From Physella acuta (taxonomy: Eukaryota > Mollusca > Gastropoda > Physidae), in contig NW_026731788.1 in NCBI RefSeq assembly GCF_028476545.1, positions 527,029-591,028 of the forward strand: 64,000 nt of DNA, read 5' to 3'. Shown piece after piece: positions 34,708 to 46,262 of this stretch. Both the position numbers and the translations under genes were made by a program. The notes under the pieces were generated by a model. That model was given only the letters and a program-made list of their open reading frames with translations. It was not told the DNA's origin and made no database searches. The first letter of the stretch is position 1; every line of letters starts with the position of its first letter.

Positions 34708-34909
34708 ACCCCCTTCAGACCTAACTAGGGCAGAGGAAGTAGAGTTCCCATGTTTCTTGAACTCATCATATGAAGGTTAGCACTATACAAAACCGTCTCT
34801 ACTTTCCCTAACATGATAGCTTGATGGTCGCCGTGTAGTCACCGACATCCGAACTCGAGACTTTAGGGATAGCAGCCGAGGGTTCTACCACTCGGCCAGG
34901 TCGTCCTTA
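34708..34909 (-). mobile_element. tRNA-derived SINE
   Basis: On the minus strand, an A box (ctggccgagtggtagaaccc, about 34879-34900) and a B box (tctcgagttcggatg, about 34846-34862) lie at tRNA spacing. A unique body follows, with the tail motif gggaactctacttcctctgc. That tail recurs in 48062-48215, so both belong to one family. Confidence 0.72.
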
Positions 34910-35039
34910 ATGACCAACATACAGGAGTGTCATTGCATCTGTCTCAGAGAGCTCAACAATTAGGTGAAACGGTCAGGGTAGGGTCACTTTGGCACGAGTG
35001 ACAGTCTGGTGGTGTAACTAGTGTGACTTCAGTGGAATA

Positions 35040-35860
35040 TGCGTGCTTAGTGCGTGACATGATGACAGTAGCATGACGTGACACAAACGTGACACGACAG
35101 TAGCATGACGTGACACAAACGTGACATGACAGTTGCATGACGTGTCACAAACGTGACATGACAGTTGCATGACGTGACACAAACGTGACATGACAGTTGT
35201 ATGACGTGACACAAACGTGGCATGACAGTTGTATGACGTGACACAAACATGGCATGACAGTTCCATGACGTGACACAAACATGGCATGACAGTTGCATGA
35301 CGTGACACAAACATGGCATGACAGTTGCATGACGTGACACAAACATGGCATGACAGTTCCATGACGTGACACAAACGTGGCATGACAGTTGCATGACGTG
35401 ACGCAAACATGGCATGACAGTTGCATGACGTGACACAAACATGGCATGACAGTTGCATGACGTGACACAAACGTGGCATGACAGTTGCATGACGTGACAC
35501 AAACATGGCATGACAGTTGCATGACGTGACACAAACATGGCATGACAGTTGCATGACGTGACACAAACGTGGCATGACAGTTGCATGACGTGACACAAAC
35601 GTGGCATGACAGTTGCATGACGTGTCACAAACGTGACATGACAGTTGCATGACGTGACACAAACGTGGCATGACAGTTGCATGACGTGACACAAACGTGG
35701 CATGACAGTTGCATGACGTGTCACAAACGTGACATGACAGTTGCATGACGTGACACAAACGTGGCATGACAGTTGCATGACGTGTCACAAACGTGACATG
35801 ACAGTTGCATGACGTGACACAAACGTGGCATGACAGTTGCATGACGTTAGCAAAACGTGG
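35040..35860. repeat. 32-bp array with CRE-like sites
   Basis: About 25 copies of gcatgacgtgacacaaacgt plus ggcatgacagtt. Nearly every unit has TGACGTG, a CREB/ATF half-site with partial palindrome. All frames stay open on the minus strand, giving Cys/His-rich artefact frames of up to 288 codons. Confidence 0.95.
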
Positions 35861-36509
35861 CAATGGGCAAGATGAAAACAACATGTAAACAAGCGCGACA
35901 AGGGGAATAACAACAGTTTTATCAAAGCGTTGTTATCTGTGTGTGGTATGTGGGGTGTGATGGCTGGTCACGTGGTTGTGGTGGGAGGGGCGTTTGTTCT
36001 GCTGGGTGGGTGTGGGGTGTTATGGTAGGTGAATACTGCAGCGGTGTGTTAGGTGGTGCTATGGTTTGCTGGGGTCGAGCTAGGTTTACGTGGCTGGTGC
36101 TATGTTTAGGTGGTGGTGGTGTATGTTTAAGTGGGTGGTGCTATGGTGGTTGCTGGCGTGGGTGTTATGTTTAGGCACGTGGTCCTATGTTAAAGTGGGT
36201 GGTGCTATGGTGGTTGTTGGCGTGATGCTAAGTTGTGGGTGGGTGGTCCTATGTTTAAGTGAGTGGTGCTAAGGTGGTTGTTGGCATGGTGCTGTGTTTA
36301 GGTGGGTGGTCCCATGTTTACTATTCAAACACTTGAAATATAATGTACTTTGTTAGTGTATGGCAAGTTATGATTTCAATATAAGGTAGATTATTTTTCC
36401 AGTGGTTTCGATTAACTTAGTCTGTAAATATAAGAGGTGCACGCTTTGGTGTTAATTAAATGCATGTGTTACAGTTTAACTCAACGCTTACATCTTTGTC
36501 TGGTTATGG
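35861..36509. repeat. Degenerate GT-rich repeat
   Basis: From about 35940 to 36310 irregular copies of gggtggtgctatggtggttg and tatgtttaagtg. The rest is unique. Confidence 0.65.
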
Positions 36510-36915
36510 TGACATGGAGCTGTTAGATGGTAGATGTTGTGGTATGTGTTGTGGTTGTAGCTGTTGTGGTGGTAGCTGTTGTGGTGGTAGCTGTTGTGGT
36601 GGTAGCTGTTGTGTGTTGTGATGGTAACTGTTGTGGTAGCTTTTGTGTGTTGTGGTGCTAGCTGTTGTGTTGTGGTTGTAGCTGTTGTGGTGGTAGTTGT
36701 TATGGTAGCTGTTGTGGTGGTAGCTGTATTGGTGGTACCTGTCTTGTGTTGTGGTGGTAGCTGTTGTGGTGGTAGCTGTTGTGGTGGTAGCTGTTGTGGT
36801 GGTAGCTGTATTGGTGGTACCTGTCTTGTGTTGTGGTGGTAGCTGTTGTGGTGGTAGCTGTTGTGGTGGTAGCTGTCTTGTGTTGTGGTGGTAGCTGATG
36901 TGGTGGTAACGGTTG
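36510..36915. repeat. 18-bp array next to a leader exon donor
   Basis: About 22 copies of ggtggtagctgttgtggt with short insertions. On the minus strand it starts within 15 bp of the donor at 36925 and resembles the first intron bases (taccacaaccgttaccacc), but it carries no exon sequence. Confidence 0.9.
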
Positions 36916-36925
36916 TGGTACTCAC

Positions 36926-37009
36926 CTGTAGATCTTGTGGCCATACGCTGTCGCCTGTACAAGTGGTAGTGATGGTGCGGCTGTAGAAAGGTTGACGGGT
37001 AAACAAGAT
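36926..37009 (-). other. Probable ELK leader exon
   Basis: Acceptor cccctgacag|ATC and donor CTACAG|GTGAGT bound 84 bp that are open in all three frames. In the frame continuing into the ELK exon it contains ATGGCC and would read MATRSTA before the ELK methionine. That is either a short N-terminal extension or chance in a 5' UTR. It has good splice sites, and the array on its donor side fits the pattern at gene 1. Confidence 0.55.
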
Positions 37010-37689
37010 CTGTCAGGGGTAAAAAGGAGGAGGGGAGGGGGAGACGAAAAAATTGTTAGAGATTATCTTCAATCAAGAAAATGTGTAGTTCAAAGGTCAA
37101 TATCTCTATGTTGATGTGGGATTAGTTCGGGTAATTCCAGCAATAGAACGGTGCAGATGGTATCTTATAATGTAAAGTGTGCATGATCCTAAACACAGGA
37201 CAATAGAGCTGTCTTATCCCTGCCTGACGTATTCCTTTGTGGCGCATTACATCACTACACGCAAGGAAATGAAGGAATGTCAAAACTCGTTTTATATCAG
37301 TTTGGTTAACCTACTCTACGTTACCGATGTCTATACGAAGATGTAAAGACGGTTTGCTAAATGTTGACAAAAATAAACAATGTTCATAGGACAAACATAA
37401 GCTAAAGTAGAAGACTTTTCGTTCCCAATAAATGTGAAAAATAGAAAGAACTAACACGAGTTTACGACTAGATCTATAGACTTCTCAGTTTGTCTGAAGA
37501 AAAATAAATTAACTGTTCGTACCAGAAAGAAAATTTAAGAAACAAGTTTTAATCGGTACGATTTTCTTTCCAAATACCTTCAAGGTCGTTAGGTAAAAAT
37601 GTTACACGATGATGAAAGCATGTTTGTATAGTGCGAGAGGATATTTGTTGCACAATTTAAAACAATTGTATTTATTGCCAACCGTGTCA
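37010..37689. other. ELK leader intron, unique part
   Basis: AT-rich; nothing recognisable. Confidence 0.35.
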
Positions 37690-37880
37690 CAACCTAATGC
37701 ATTTACATGCTTTCAAGGTCGTGACCTCTATTTGCATGTCATCAAGGTCGAGGTCTCACATATCAACACGTCATCAAGGTCGTAACCTCCATTAACACGT
37801 CATGGAGGTCGTGGTCTCACATATTAACGCGTCATCATGAAGGTCGAGGTCTAACATATTACCAAGGTCATGACCTCACA
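37690..37880. repeat. About 30-bp degenerate array
   Basis: About five to six copies of catcaaggtcgaggtctcac plus atatcaacacgt, with substantial drift. Confidence 0.75.
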
Positions 37881-38499
37881 TATCAACATGCAGTCCATGT
37901 CAAAGCGGTATAATTAAACAGCAATCAAAGAAATAGCGGAGCAGATCTTCATCAAGTGCAGAGCCACCAAACTTCAATCAACTTATTAATTACGAAAGTT
38001 GAAAACTTGCAATTAACAACTAGAAAAAGCTGGCATACAACGTGATCTCAAACGAGATCCTCGCTCGAGCGGTCACGATAGAAAGTTAACAAACAGATAA
38101 ATAATTTCGTTGAATAAAACAAGCAATTCGCTTCAGAGCCAAAATATATCAAAAACAGTTTTAGAAAAGGAAAAAGTACAAATGTAATAATCACTCTAGT
38201 ACATTCAATATTTAGAAAACGATCCCGCAGTCGTAAGTTATCCTAAATGCTAAACCACAACAACCGCTCAATTATTTTCGAGTAGCAAGAAAATCGCTAC
38301 TCAGTTAAAAGTTACCATCAACATAAAAACAACTAACCACAAGCATCGCTTAATTAATTACCTTCAAATACAAGCTGTTCTTTTGGCAGTCAAAAGTTAT
38401 GATAACCACATTTTCCCACCTTTTTTCTCTGAAACCACACGACAGAGCAGAAGTCGCTGCTCACATGTCGGTCACAGCTGACTGAACACACACAAATTT

Positions 38500-38740
38500 T
38501 TTCTGTCACCCTCGCGGCGACCGCAAGACGTTGAGCGAGGGGTGGGGCGGTCCCCGGCGGCCTTCTGTCGCACGGGCGGGTGAAGACGAGCAGTCGGGGA
38601 CAGGCAGGCCATTGTGAGCAGAGAGCGGGGCGCGCGGGCCGCCATGTCGCACACGGCGCCGCGGATGTCGGCGGCGGGTGACTGTCAATGGGGTCCGCCA
38701 GGTGCCACAACTCGGTGACATCGTATTGCAGCTGCAAGAA
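38500..38740 (-). promoter_or_regulatory. CpG-rich island: candidate alternative promoter or leader exon
   Basis: This is the most CpG-dense stretch of the window (ggccgccatgtcgcacacgg and neighbours). A possible minus-strand acceptor (attcttgcag) lies at 38732-38734, with possible donors near 38460 and 38360. Open frames of 60-115 codons exist on the minus strand but are Pro/Arg-rich, as expected of GC-rich non-coding DNA. It could be an internal ELK promoter. The sequence does not decide. Confidence 0.35.
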
Positions 38741-39109
38741 TTACGTCCCGTGGTGTTTGGCGGCTTGCATTGCGCTTTTTTTGGTTTGGTCGTAACGAAA
38801 TATTTCTTTTTTGACAAGAAAACAAAGGTAGTTTTTTTTTTAAAGAAATTGTGTATTTTGTGCAGTAAAAAAACATGAAAGATTCACTTGCACTATAAGA
38901 GTTTTTGTTTGTTTCAGTCTAAAGGGCCAAACACATTGTGGCAGCATGCATATGATAGGTGTAGTTGACAGCATGATAGGTGTAGTTGATAGCATTAATA
39001 TGTTAGGTGTAGATGACACCGGGTACATTACACTATTCCACTCCATATTTACAGCCATACATCGTATTGAAAAACAGTGAACACATTTTAAAAAACTACA
39101 CGACGTTTG

Positions 39110-39715
39110 TCTGTAAAGCGCCCCTAGATCTCCACACTGCTGATGTGCACCTAACGTAAGGCGCCCCTAGATCTCCACACTGCTGGTGTGCACCTAACGT
39201 AAGGCGCCCCTAGATCTCCACACTGCTGGTGTGCACCTAACGTAAGGCGCCCCTAGATCTCCACACTGCTGGTGTGCACCTAACGTAAGGCGCCCCTAGA
39301 TCTCCACACTGCTGGTGTGCACCTAACGTAAGGCGCCCCTAGATCTCCACACTGCTGGTGTGCACCTAACGTAAGGCGCCCCTAGATCTCCACACTGCTG
39401 GTGTGCACCTAACGTAAGGCGCCCCTAGATCTTCACACTGCTGGTGTGCACCTAACGTAAGGCGCCCCTAGATCTCCAAACTGCTGGTGTGCACCTAACG
39501 TAAGGCGCCCCTAGATCTCCACACTGCTGGTGTGCACCTAACGTAAGGCGCCCCTAGATCTCCACACTGCTGGTGTGCACCTAACGTAAGGCGCCCCTAG
39601 ATCTCCACACTGCTGGGGTGCACCTAACGTAAGGCGCCCCTAGATCTCCACACTGCTGATGTGCACCTAACGTAAGGCGCCCCTAGGGCTCCATAATGCT
39701 GGTGTGCACCTAACT
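39110..39715. repeat. 43-bp array, highly uniform
   Basis: About 14 copies of gcgcccctagatctccacac plus tgctggtgtgcacctaacgt and aag. Most copies are identical, pointing to recent expansion or conversion. Confidence 0.96.
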
Positions 39716-40440
39716 TTACCGGGGTAACGTCATCTGACCATAACACTATAGGCCTAGGAAGATCACTAGGAGAGCTCTACTTCACCCTCCCCCTCCCACT
39801 TCTAAAGGACAACCAGGTCTCTTTCTATACCCCTCCCCCCTTTATCATCCGGATTTCCTTGACACCGAACAAGATTTCTCCAACATTCGTCACCGCACCA
39901 AAGCTGTGGTTTTTTTGGTATGCTGATCAATAGCCCTGTTGTCAAACATAGCACCGCGCTCTCCTGACGACAATTAGCCGCCCTTATCGACAGGCAGACG
40001 AGTACCAGAATCCAAAGTATCCGTTTATCCGACACCTACGCAAGTGATGCTCCCCCAGACGTTGCCGTATCAATATCACCGTCAGAGGGCGCACGTCATT
40101 GCAGAAACCGCGTCATCGCAGCCGACTCAATTTAGACATAATGCCGACACGTTATCGTTTATTAGTATCGCTTGCCGGCGAAAATGTAGGTTTTTCGTAA
40201 TTGTTTACGTCTAAATATAGACGTTTGACGTCATTTATCCCAGAGTAAGTGGTGAGATGTCAGAAATCTAAAAATAGAATTTCTATAAGTGTTTTTTTGC
40301 CAGTGGGCCACTGAAACAATCAATCAGGTAGGCAGATTTAGCGTTAATATACGACCAGAAATACACACAAACAAAACTTAAAACCTGAGCTTACGTCACT
40401 AAACAAAACTGGCGCAATCAATAGGAAGGTAGAATTACTG
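39716..40440. other. ELK leader intron; possible SINE tail
   Basis: Near 39735-39805, ctgaccataacactatagg and gagctctacttcaccctccc resemble the 3' part of the SINE at 48062-48215, without a tRNA head. The remainder is unique. Confidence 0.35.
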
Positions 40441-41605
40441 GAGATTTTATTACTGCAGGGGGTTAAGGCTTGCAGGGGTGAAGGTCTGGAGAGCGGTTTG
40501 ATCATGTTGTAGGTTTTAGAGCCTGCTGCAGGAGTAATAGCCTGCAGTAGGGATTAGAGCCTGCAACAGGGATTAGAACCTGCAGCAGGGATTAGAGGCA
40601 GAGATTAGAGCCTGCAGTAGGGATTAGAGCCTGCAGCAGGGATTAGAGCATGCAGCAGGGATTAGAGCCTGCAGAAGGGATTAGAGCCTGCAGCAGGAAT
40701 CAGAGCCTAAAGTAGGGATTAGAGCCTGCAGCAGGAATTAGAGCCTAAAGTAGGGATTAGAGCCTGCAGCAGGGATTAGAGCCTGCAGCAGGGATTAGAG
40801 CCTGCAGCAGGGATTAGAGCCTGCAGTAGGGATTAGAGGCAGGGATTAGAGCCTGCAGTAGGGATTAGAGGCAGGGATTAGAACCTGCAGTAGGGATTAG
40901 AGGTAGGGATTGGAGCCTGCAGTAGGGATTAGAGCCTGCAGCAGGGATTAGAGCCTGCAGCAGGGATTAGAGCCTGCAGCAGGGATTAGAGCCTAAAGTA
41001 GGGATTAGAGCCTGCAGCAGGAATTAGAGCCTAAAGTAGGGATTAGAGCCTGCAGCAGGGATTAGAGCCTGCAGCAGGGATTAGAGGTAGGGATTAGAGC
41101 CTGCAGTAGGGATTAGAGGCAGGGATTAGAGCCTGCAGTAGGGATTAGAGGTAGGGATTGGAGCCTGCAGCAGGGATTAGAGCCTTCAGTAGGGATTAGA
41201 GGCAGGGATTGGAGCCTGCAGCAGGAATTAGAGCTTGCAGCAGGGATTAGAGCCTGCAGTAGGGATTAGAGGCAGGGATTAGAGCCTGCAGTAGGGATTA
41301 GAGGTAGGGATTGGAGCCTGCAGCAGGAATTAGAGCTTGCAGCAGGGATTAGAGCCTGCAGTAGGGATTAGAGGTAGGGATTGGAGCCTGCAGCAGGAAT
41401 TAGAGCTTGCAGCAGGGATTAGAGCCTGCAGCAGGGATTAGAGGCAGGGATTAGAGCCTGCAGTAGGGATTAGAGGCAGGGATTAGAGCCTGCAGTAGGG
41501 ATTAGAGGTAGGGATTGGAGCCTGCAGCAGGGATTAGAGCCTGCATTATGGATTAGAGACTAGCAAGGATTAGAGACTGTAGCAGGGATTAGAGCCTGCA
41601 GCAGG
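40441..41605. repeat. 19-bp array with mixed variants
   Basis: About 60 copies of cagggattagagcctgcag. Variants (cctaaagtag, gaggtagggattgg) recur in the same order, so blocks of several units have been duplicated together. Confidence 0.95.
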
Positions 41606-42400
41606 TTTGTGCCATCCGATCAAATCCTGTTACTTCTTGTGGAGTCCGACTTAGCAAATTAATGAGCGCCTTATAAATAAGACTTATTTTATTTGAACAT
41701 AGTTTGGAGAAAAATACTAGTCTCGGCTCCTACTCAAGTTCAGAATTATATTACACATATCATTAAGGTTTACACATATCATTAAGGTCGTAGTATACCT
41801 ATTTCAGAAGGGTCTCATTGGCCTTGCACCATGCCCACAATCTGACCGAAACCTTTGAGGTTGCCGAACATAGACTTAACATGTAGGGAGATCTACAGTT
41901 GAATCAACAGTCCTGTGATGTAACAGACAGTGGAATGTAGTGACCTGTACAGAATGTGAACATCACAAGGCTACTGGGGGGGGGGGGGGGGATAGTGTAA
42001 AACGTCTGATCTCGTAATGTGAGTTTACAGGAGAAGTGTAAAGCCTAAGATTTTGTAATGTGAGTTTGAGGCGAGGTCGAGGACGTTTTCCCAAGAAATC
42101 ACATTGCTGAGTACCATCATGACATGTACTTGAGCTGATCATTTTCTGGTTTTAATTCACGTACAGGACTTAGGCCAGGTACCTGTCAGAGCTGGGTAGA
42201 CTCAGGGATGTCCAGCTAATCAGTCACATATCTCCATTAAAAGCAGGGACGGAACTGGACACGTTGGTAATGTTTACCATAGGAGGAGCGAAAGATGACG
42301 GCAGGTTGAGCTTAACGTGATTAGGTGATTCTTTTAATGACGGGTGTAGTGGCAGGCACTAAGCAGAGAATGTCTTGGTGGACGGAAACCATGGCCGGAA
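41606..42400. other. ELK leader intron, unique part
   Basis: Includes a 14-G run near 41977-41990; no other supported feature. Confidence 0.35.
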
Positions 42401-42419
42401 GTTTTGGTATGATGAGTGG

Positions 42420-42690
42420 CCTGGAATGGTGGTGCGACTGCCGGGAATCATGTTACGATGGCCGAGAATGACGGTACGATGGCCTAGAATGACGGTACGA
42501 TGGCCTAGAATGACGGTACGATGGCCGAGAATGATGGTGCGATTACCGGGAATCATGTTACGATGGCCGAGAATGACGGTACGATGGCCAAGAATGATGG
42601 CACGATGGATGGTCAATGATGACCTACAATAACGGTACGATGGCCGAGAATCATGTTACGATGACCTAGACTGACGGTACGGTGACTGGG
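42420..42690. repeat. 21-bp array
   Basis: About 12 copies of gaatgacggtacgatggcc plus ga or ta. Confidence 0.92.
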
Positions 42691-43720
42691 ATTTGTACCG
42701 AGGTCCGGATTAGTCCTCAGGCCCGGCAGTGTACGGTGTGAACCGGACAGACACCTTGCCGTATTACGTAGTACGGGAATGCACCGGAGCACTTTTAGAG
42801 CCCCGCTTACAAACGTCAGCATTAACCTACTTGTAAACAAGGCGTGAGATATACGAGGGAGCTTATCCCAATCTGCACAACATGAGCCCTTCAAATCTGG
42901 CGTCAATTTTTCACTCCGCACTCCAAGCCTCCTGTTGGCGCGGTGTTTACGACGCCCATTTTCACACAACAAAACTTTCCATTCCCCCCACCCAACCTTG
43001 TGTACTATCTCACACTATATATACCACCCGCCGAATATTATCTCATTTTACTATAAATTCACTCCCCCACCCCCGGTATTTTAATTTAAAATCCACATCT
43101 TGCCCTTGAAACAGCCATCATATCCAGGGGTTGACAAATCCCCGAAGCTGCGGCGTTGTGTCAGCCCCACCAGTCATGCTCACATAAATCTCGACCCACC
43201 ACGACAGAACAGGCTGGGGATCCCGTTGATAAAAGCACCCCCCCCCCAGCCCGGGGGAGCGTCAGCCCAATCGTGAGAACCAATGTACCCTCACTTGCAT
43301 GCCTCTACACGGGGACAAGCGTCGTATGAGCCGGGCTAACCTTCCAGAACTTTCGTCCACGTAATCATTTATTCATAACGACTTTGGCCTCGAATTTTGA
43401 CAAAAACCTTGACACCTTTCCCAAGGGATTCTGGTCCCAAGGTCGACATAACTCGAATTTTTTATTCTGTCATTTTGGAAACATAATATTAATAAAGATC
43501 CGACCAACACACGAGGTTACATGGACATTGGTGATAACAAGATTCAGGTCAACTTAAGATTAACCTTGTGCTTCATTTCTTTAAGAGAACTCAGCTCCTC
43601 AGATTTATAGTCCGGTAGTTGGAGCTATAAATAGCATTTGCCACCAGCACACAGCTAGAACTCCTACATTAGACATTTGAATATTATGAAATTTTAGCTA
43701 AAATTTATACAGCTTTTGTC
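42691..43720. other. ELK leader intron, unique part
   Basis: No array or exon is supported. The short + strand frame at 42882-43109 has no recognisable content. Confidence 0.35.
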
Positions 43721-43721
43721 C

Positions 43722-45150
43722 CCCTCACATAACCCCCACACTAAAACCTTAGCACATAACTCCCACACTAAAACATAAGCACATAACTCCCACACTAAAA
43801 CCTTAGCACATAACTCCCACACTAAAGCCTTAGCACATAACCCCCACACTAAAACCTTAGTACATAACCCCCACACTAAAACCTTAGCACATAACCCCCA
43901 CACTAAAACCTTAGCACATAACTCCCACACTAAAACATTGTCCCCCGCACATAACCCCCACACTAAAACCTTAGCACATAACTCCCACACTAAAACCTTA
44001 GCACATAACTCCCACACTAAAACCTTAGCACATAACTCCCACACTAAAACCTTAGCACATAACTCCCACACTAAAACCTTAGCACATAACTCCCACACTA
44101 AAACATTAGCACATAACTCCCACACTAAAACCTTAGCACATAACTCCCACACTAAAACCTTAGCACATAATTCCCACACTAAAACATTAGCACATAACCC
44201 CCACACTAAAACATTAGCACATAACTCCCACACTAAAACCTTAGCACATAACTCCCACACTAAAACCTTAGCACATAACTCCCACACTAAAACCTTAGCA
44301 CATAACCCCCACACTAAAACCTTAGCACATAACTCCCACACTAAAACCTTAGCACATAACCCCCACACTAAAACCTTAGCACATAACTCCCACACTAAAA
44401 CCTTAGCACATAACTACCACACTAAAACCTTAGCACATAACCCCCACACTAAAACCTTAGCACATAACTCCCACACTAAAACCTTAGCACATAACTCCCA
44501 CACTAAAACCTTAGCACATAACTCCCACACTAAAACCTTAGCACATAACTCCCACACTAAAACCTTAGCACATAACTCCCACACTAAAACCTTAGCACAT
44601 AACTCCCACACTAAAACCTTAGCACACAACTCCCACACTAAAACCTTAGCACATAACTCCCACACTAAAACCTTAGCACATAACTCCCACACTAAAACCT
44701 TAGCACATAACTCCCACACTAAAACCTTAGCACATAACTCCCACACTAAAACCTTAGCACATAACTCCCACACTAAAACCTTAGCACATAACCCCACACT
44801 AAAACCTTAGCACATAACTCCCACACTAAAACATTGTCTCCCGCACATAACTCCCACACTAAAACCTTAGCACTTAACCCCCACACTAAAACCTTAGCAC
44901 ATAACCCCCACACTAAAACCTTAGTACATAACTCCCACACTAAAACCTTAGCACATAACTCCCACACTAAAACCTTAGCACATAACCCCCACACTAAAAC
45001 CTTAGCACAAAACCCCTACACTAAAACCTTAGCACATAATCCCCCCACTAAAACCTTAGCACATAACCCTCACACAAAACCTTAGCACATAACTCCCAAA
45101 CTAAAACCTTAGCACATAACTCCCACACTAAAGCAATGTCCCCAGCACAT
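43722..45150. repeat. 27-bp array, over 50 copies
   Basis: About 52 copies of ccttagcacataactcccac plus actaaaa. Two positions carry a ttgtctcccgcacataac variant. The 27-bp unit has no stop in several frames, so mirror-image frames of 290 (+) and 233 (-) codons span it; neither is a gene. Confidence 0.97.
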
Positions 45151-45519
45151 AACCTGAGCTAGTCATTACCCCTGGGATCTTATTTCTGATATATAAATAA
45201 ACGTCCTTAGCTACCGCCCACAAAATCAATACTGCAGGATTTCAACAAAATTCCCAACTATTTAAAACTATTTTTTTTTTACAATTTGTTCACCTAGAAA
45301 TTAAAGACATTGTTCTAGAAAAAATATGTATTAGATAAAAACGTAAAAAGCTAAAACAGAAAAGAATGTGAAGGCACTACGGTTAGACTTGAATAAAATG
45401 CAGAAGGTTCTAGAGAGGGCCAATACTGTAACAAGACATAAAGGAAACTCCGATATCGTGTAGGGAAAAAATACATATAAACCTAATTATTGTGTGACAA
45501 TCCGCATCGTACATCTGAT
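45151..45519. other. ELK leader intron, unique part
   Basis: AT-rich; nothing recognisable. Confidence 0.35.
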
Positions 45520-45750
45520 AGGTTAACTCGTGTCTAACTACATACCTTGATAACTTAAACCCCAATTTAAAACGTGTGTCTAACTACATACCTAGACAAC
45601 TTAAACCCCAATTTAAAACGTGTGTCTAACTACACACATTGATAACTTAAATCTCACGTAAAACTCGTATATAACTACAGACCTTGATAAACATCATTTA
45701 CCTACATCAATGTGTCCAACTACACACCTTGATAACCTAAACCACACGTA
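45520..45750. repeat. About 45-bp degenerate array
   Basis: Four to five drifted copies of gtgtctaactacataccttg plus ataacttaaaccccaattta. Confidence 0.8.
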
Positions 45751-45889
45751 CCAACACCAATTTGAGATTAAATATCCATTACAAATGGTAAAACATCGAA
45801 GGAATTGGAGCTGAAAATTGATTTTCTAAGATAAATACATAATAACTTATGCGTAATGCGATGTAAAGAAGTCTACATACGCTCATGGG

Positions 45890-46172
45890 GTTTAACTATG
45901 TCAACAAAGACGTGATTGCAATTTTCAAATTGTAGAAGAAATTTAAATCCCTAAACGTAGCCTCTGTTAGGATCTATGTACGTGATTCAAATCTCCATAC
46001 GTAGCTGGGACTTAAATCATCAAACATAGACGTTAATTAATTAGCCGTTATTTATACCAACAGACGTAGCCGTAATGTGAACCCTTAGACGAGGCTATGT
46101 TTTGAACCCCAAACGTAGCTATGATTGGAACCCCCATACGTATTCCTGATTCAAACCCACAAACGTAGCCAT
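45890..46172. repeat. About 30-bp array related to an adjacent tRNA B box
   Basis: Drifted copies of aacgtagccatgattcgaac plus cccac. On the minus strand each reads like ggttcgaatcatggctacg, the B box of the tRNA-like relic next to it. Confidence 0.65.
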
Positions 46173-46262
46173 GATTCGAACCCACGCTCGCGGCCGTGGC
46201 GCGACCCCTATGACGCACCAGAGATCAACTATGTCCGCTAATTGTCCGTCCGACAAAGGTAA
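46173..46262 (-). mobile_element. tRNA-like SINE head
   Basis: The minus strand has gtgggttcgaatcatggc (B box match) about 50 bp after a partial A box (aattagcggacatagttga). There is no cloverleaf I would call functional. Confidence 0.45.

Noticed and set aside
35018-35884. 288-codon Cys/His-rich minus-strand frame resembling a toxin-like repeat protein
   Set aside because: It is the 32-bp array read through; three frames give similar products, and there is no signal peptide or conserved fold.
36488-37006. Thr/His/Gln-rich minus-strand frames
   Set aside because: Mostly the 18-bp array. Only the 84-bp segment at 36926-37009 has proper splice borders and is kept as a leader exon.
38390-38817. 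Three overlapping minus-strand frames of 60-115 codons in the CpG-rich island
   Set aside because: Pro/Arg/Ala-rich composition comes from GC content. Splice borders are ambiguous, so no CDS is called.
43694-45085. Long mirror-image open frames on both strands (up to 290 codons)
   Set aside because: They are translations of the 27-bp array, whose period is divisible by 3 and lacks stops. No start context, domain or splice logic is present.
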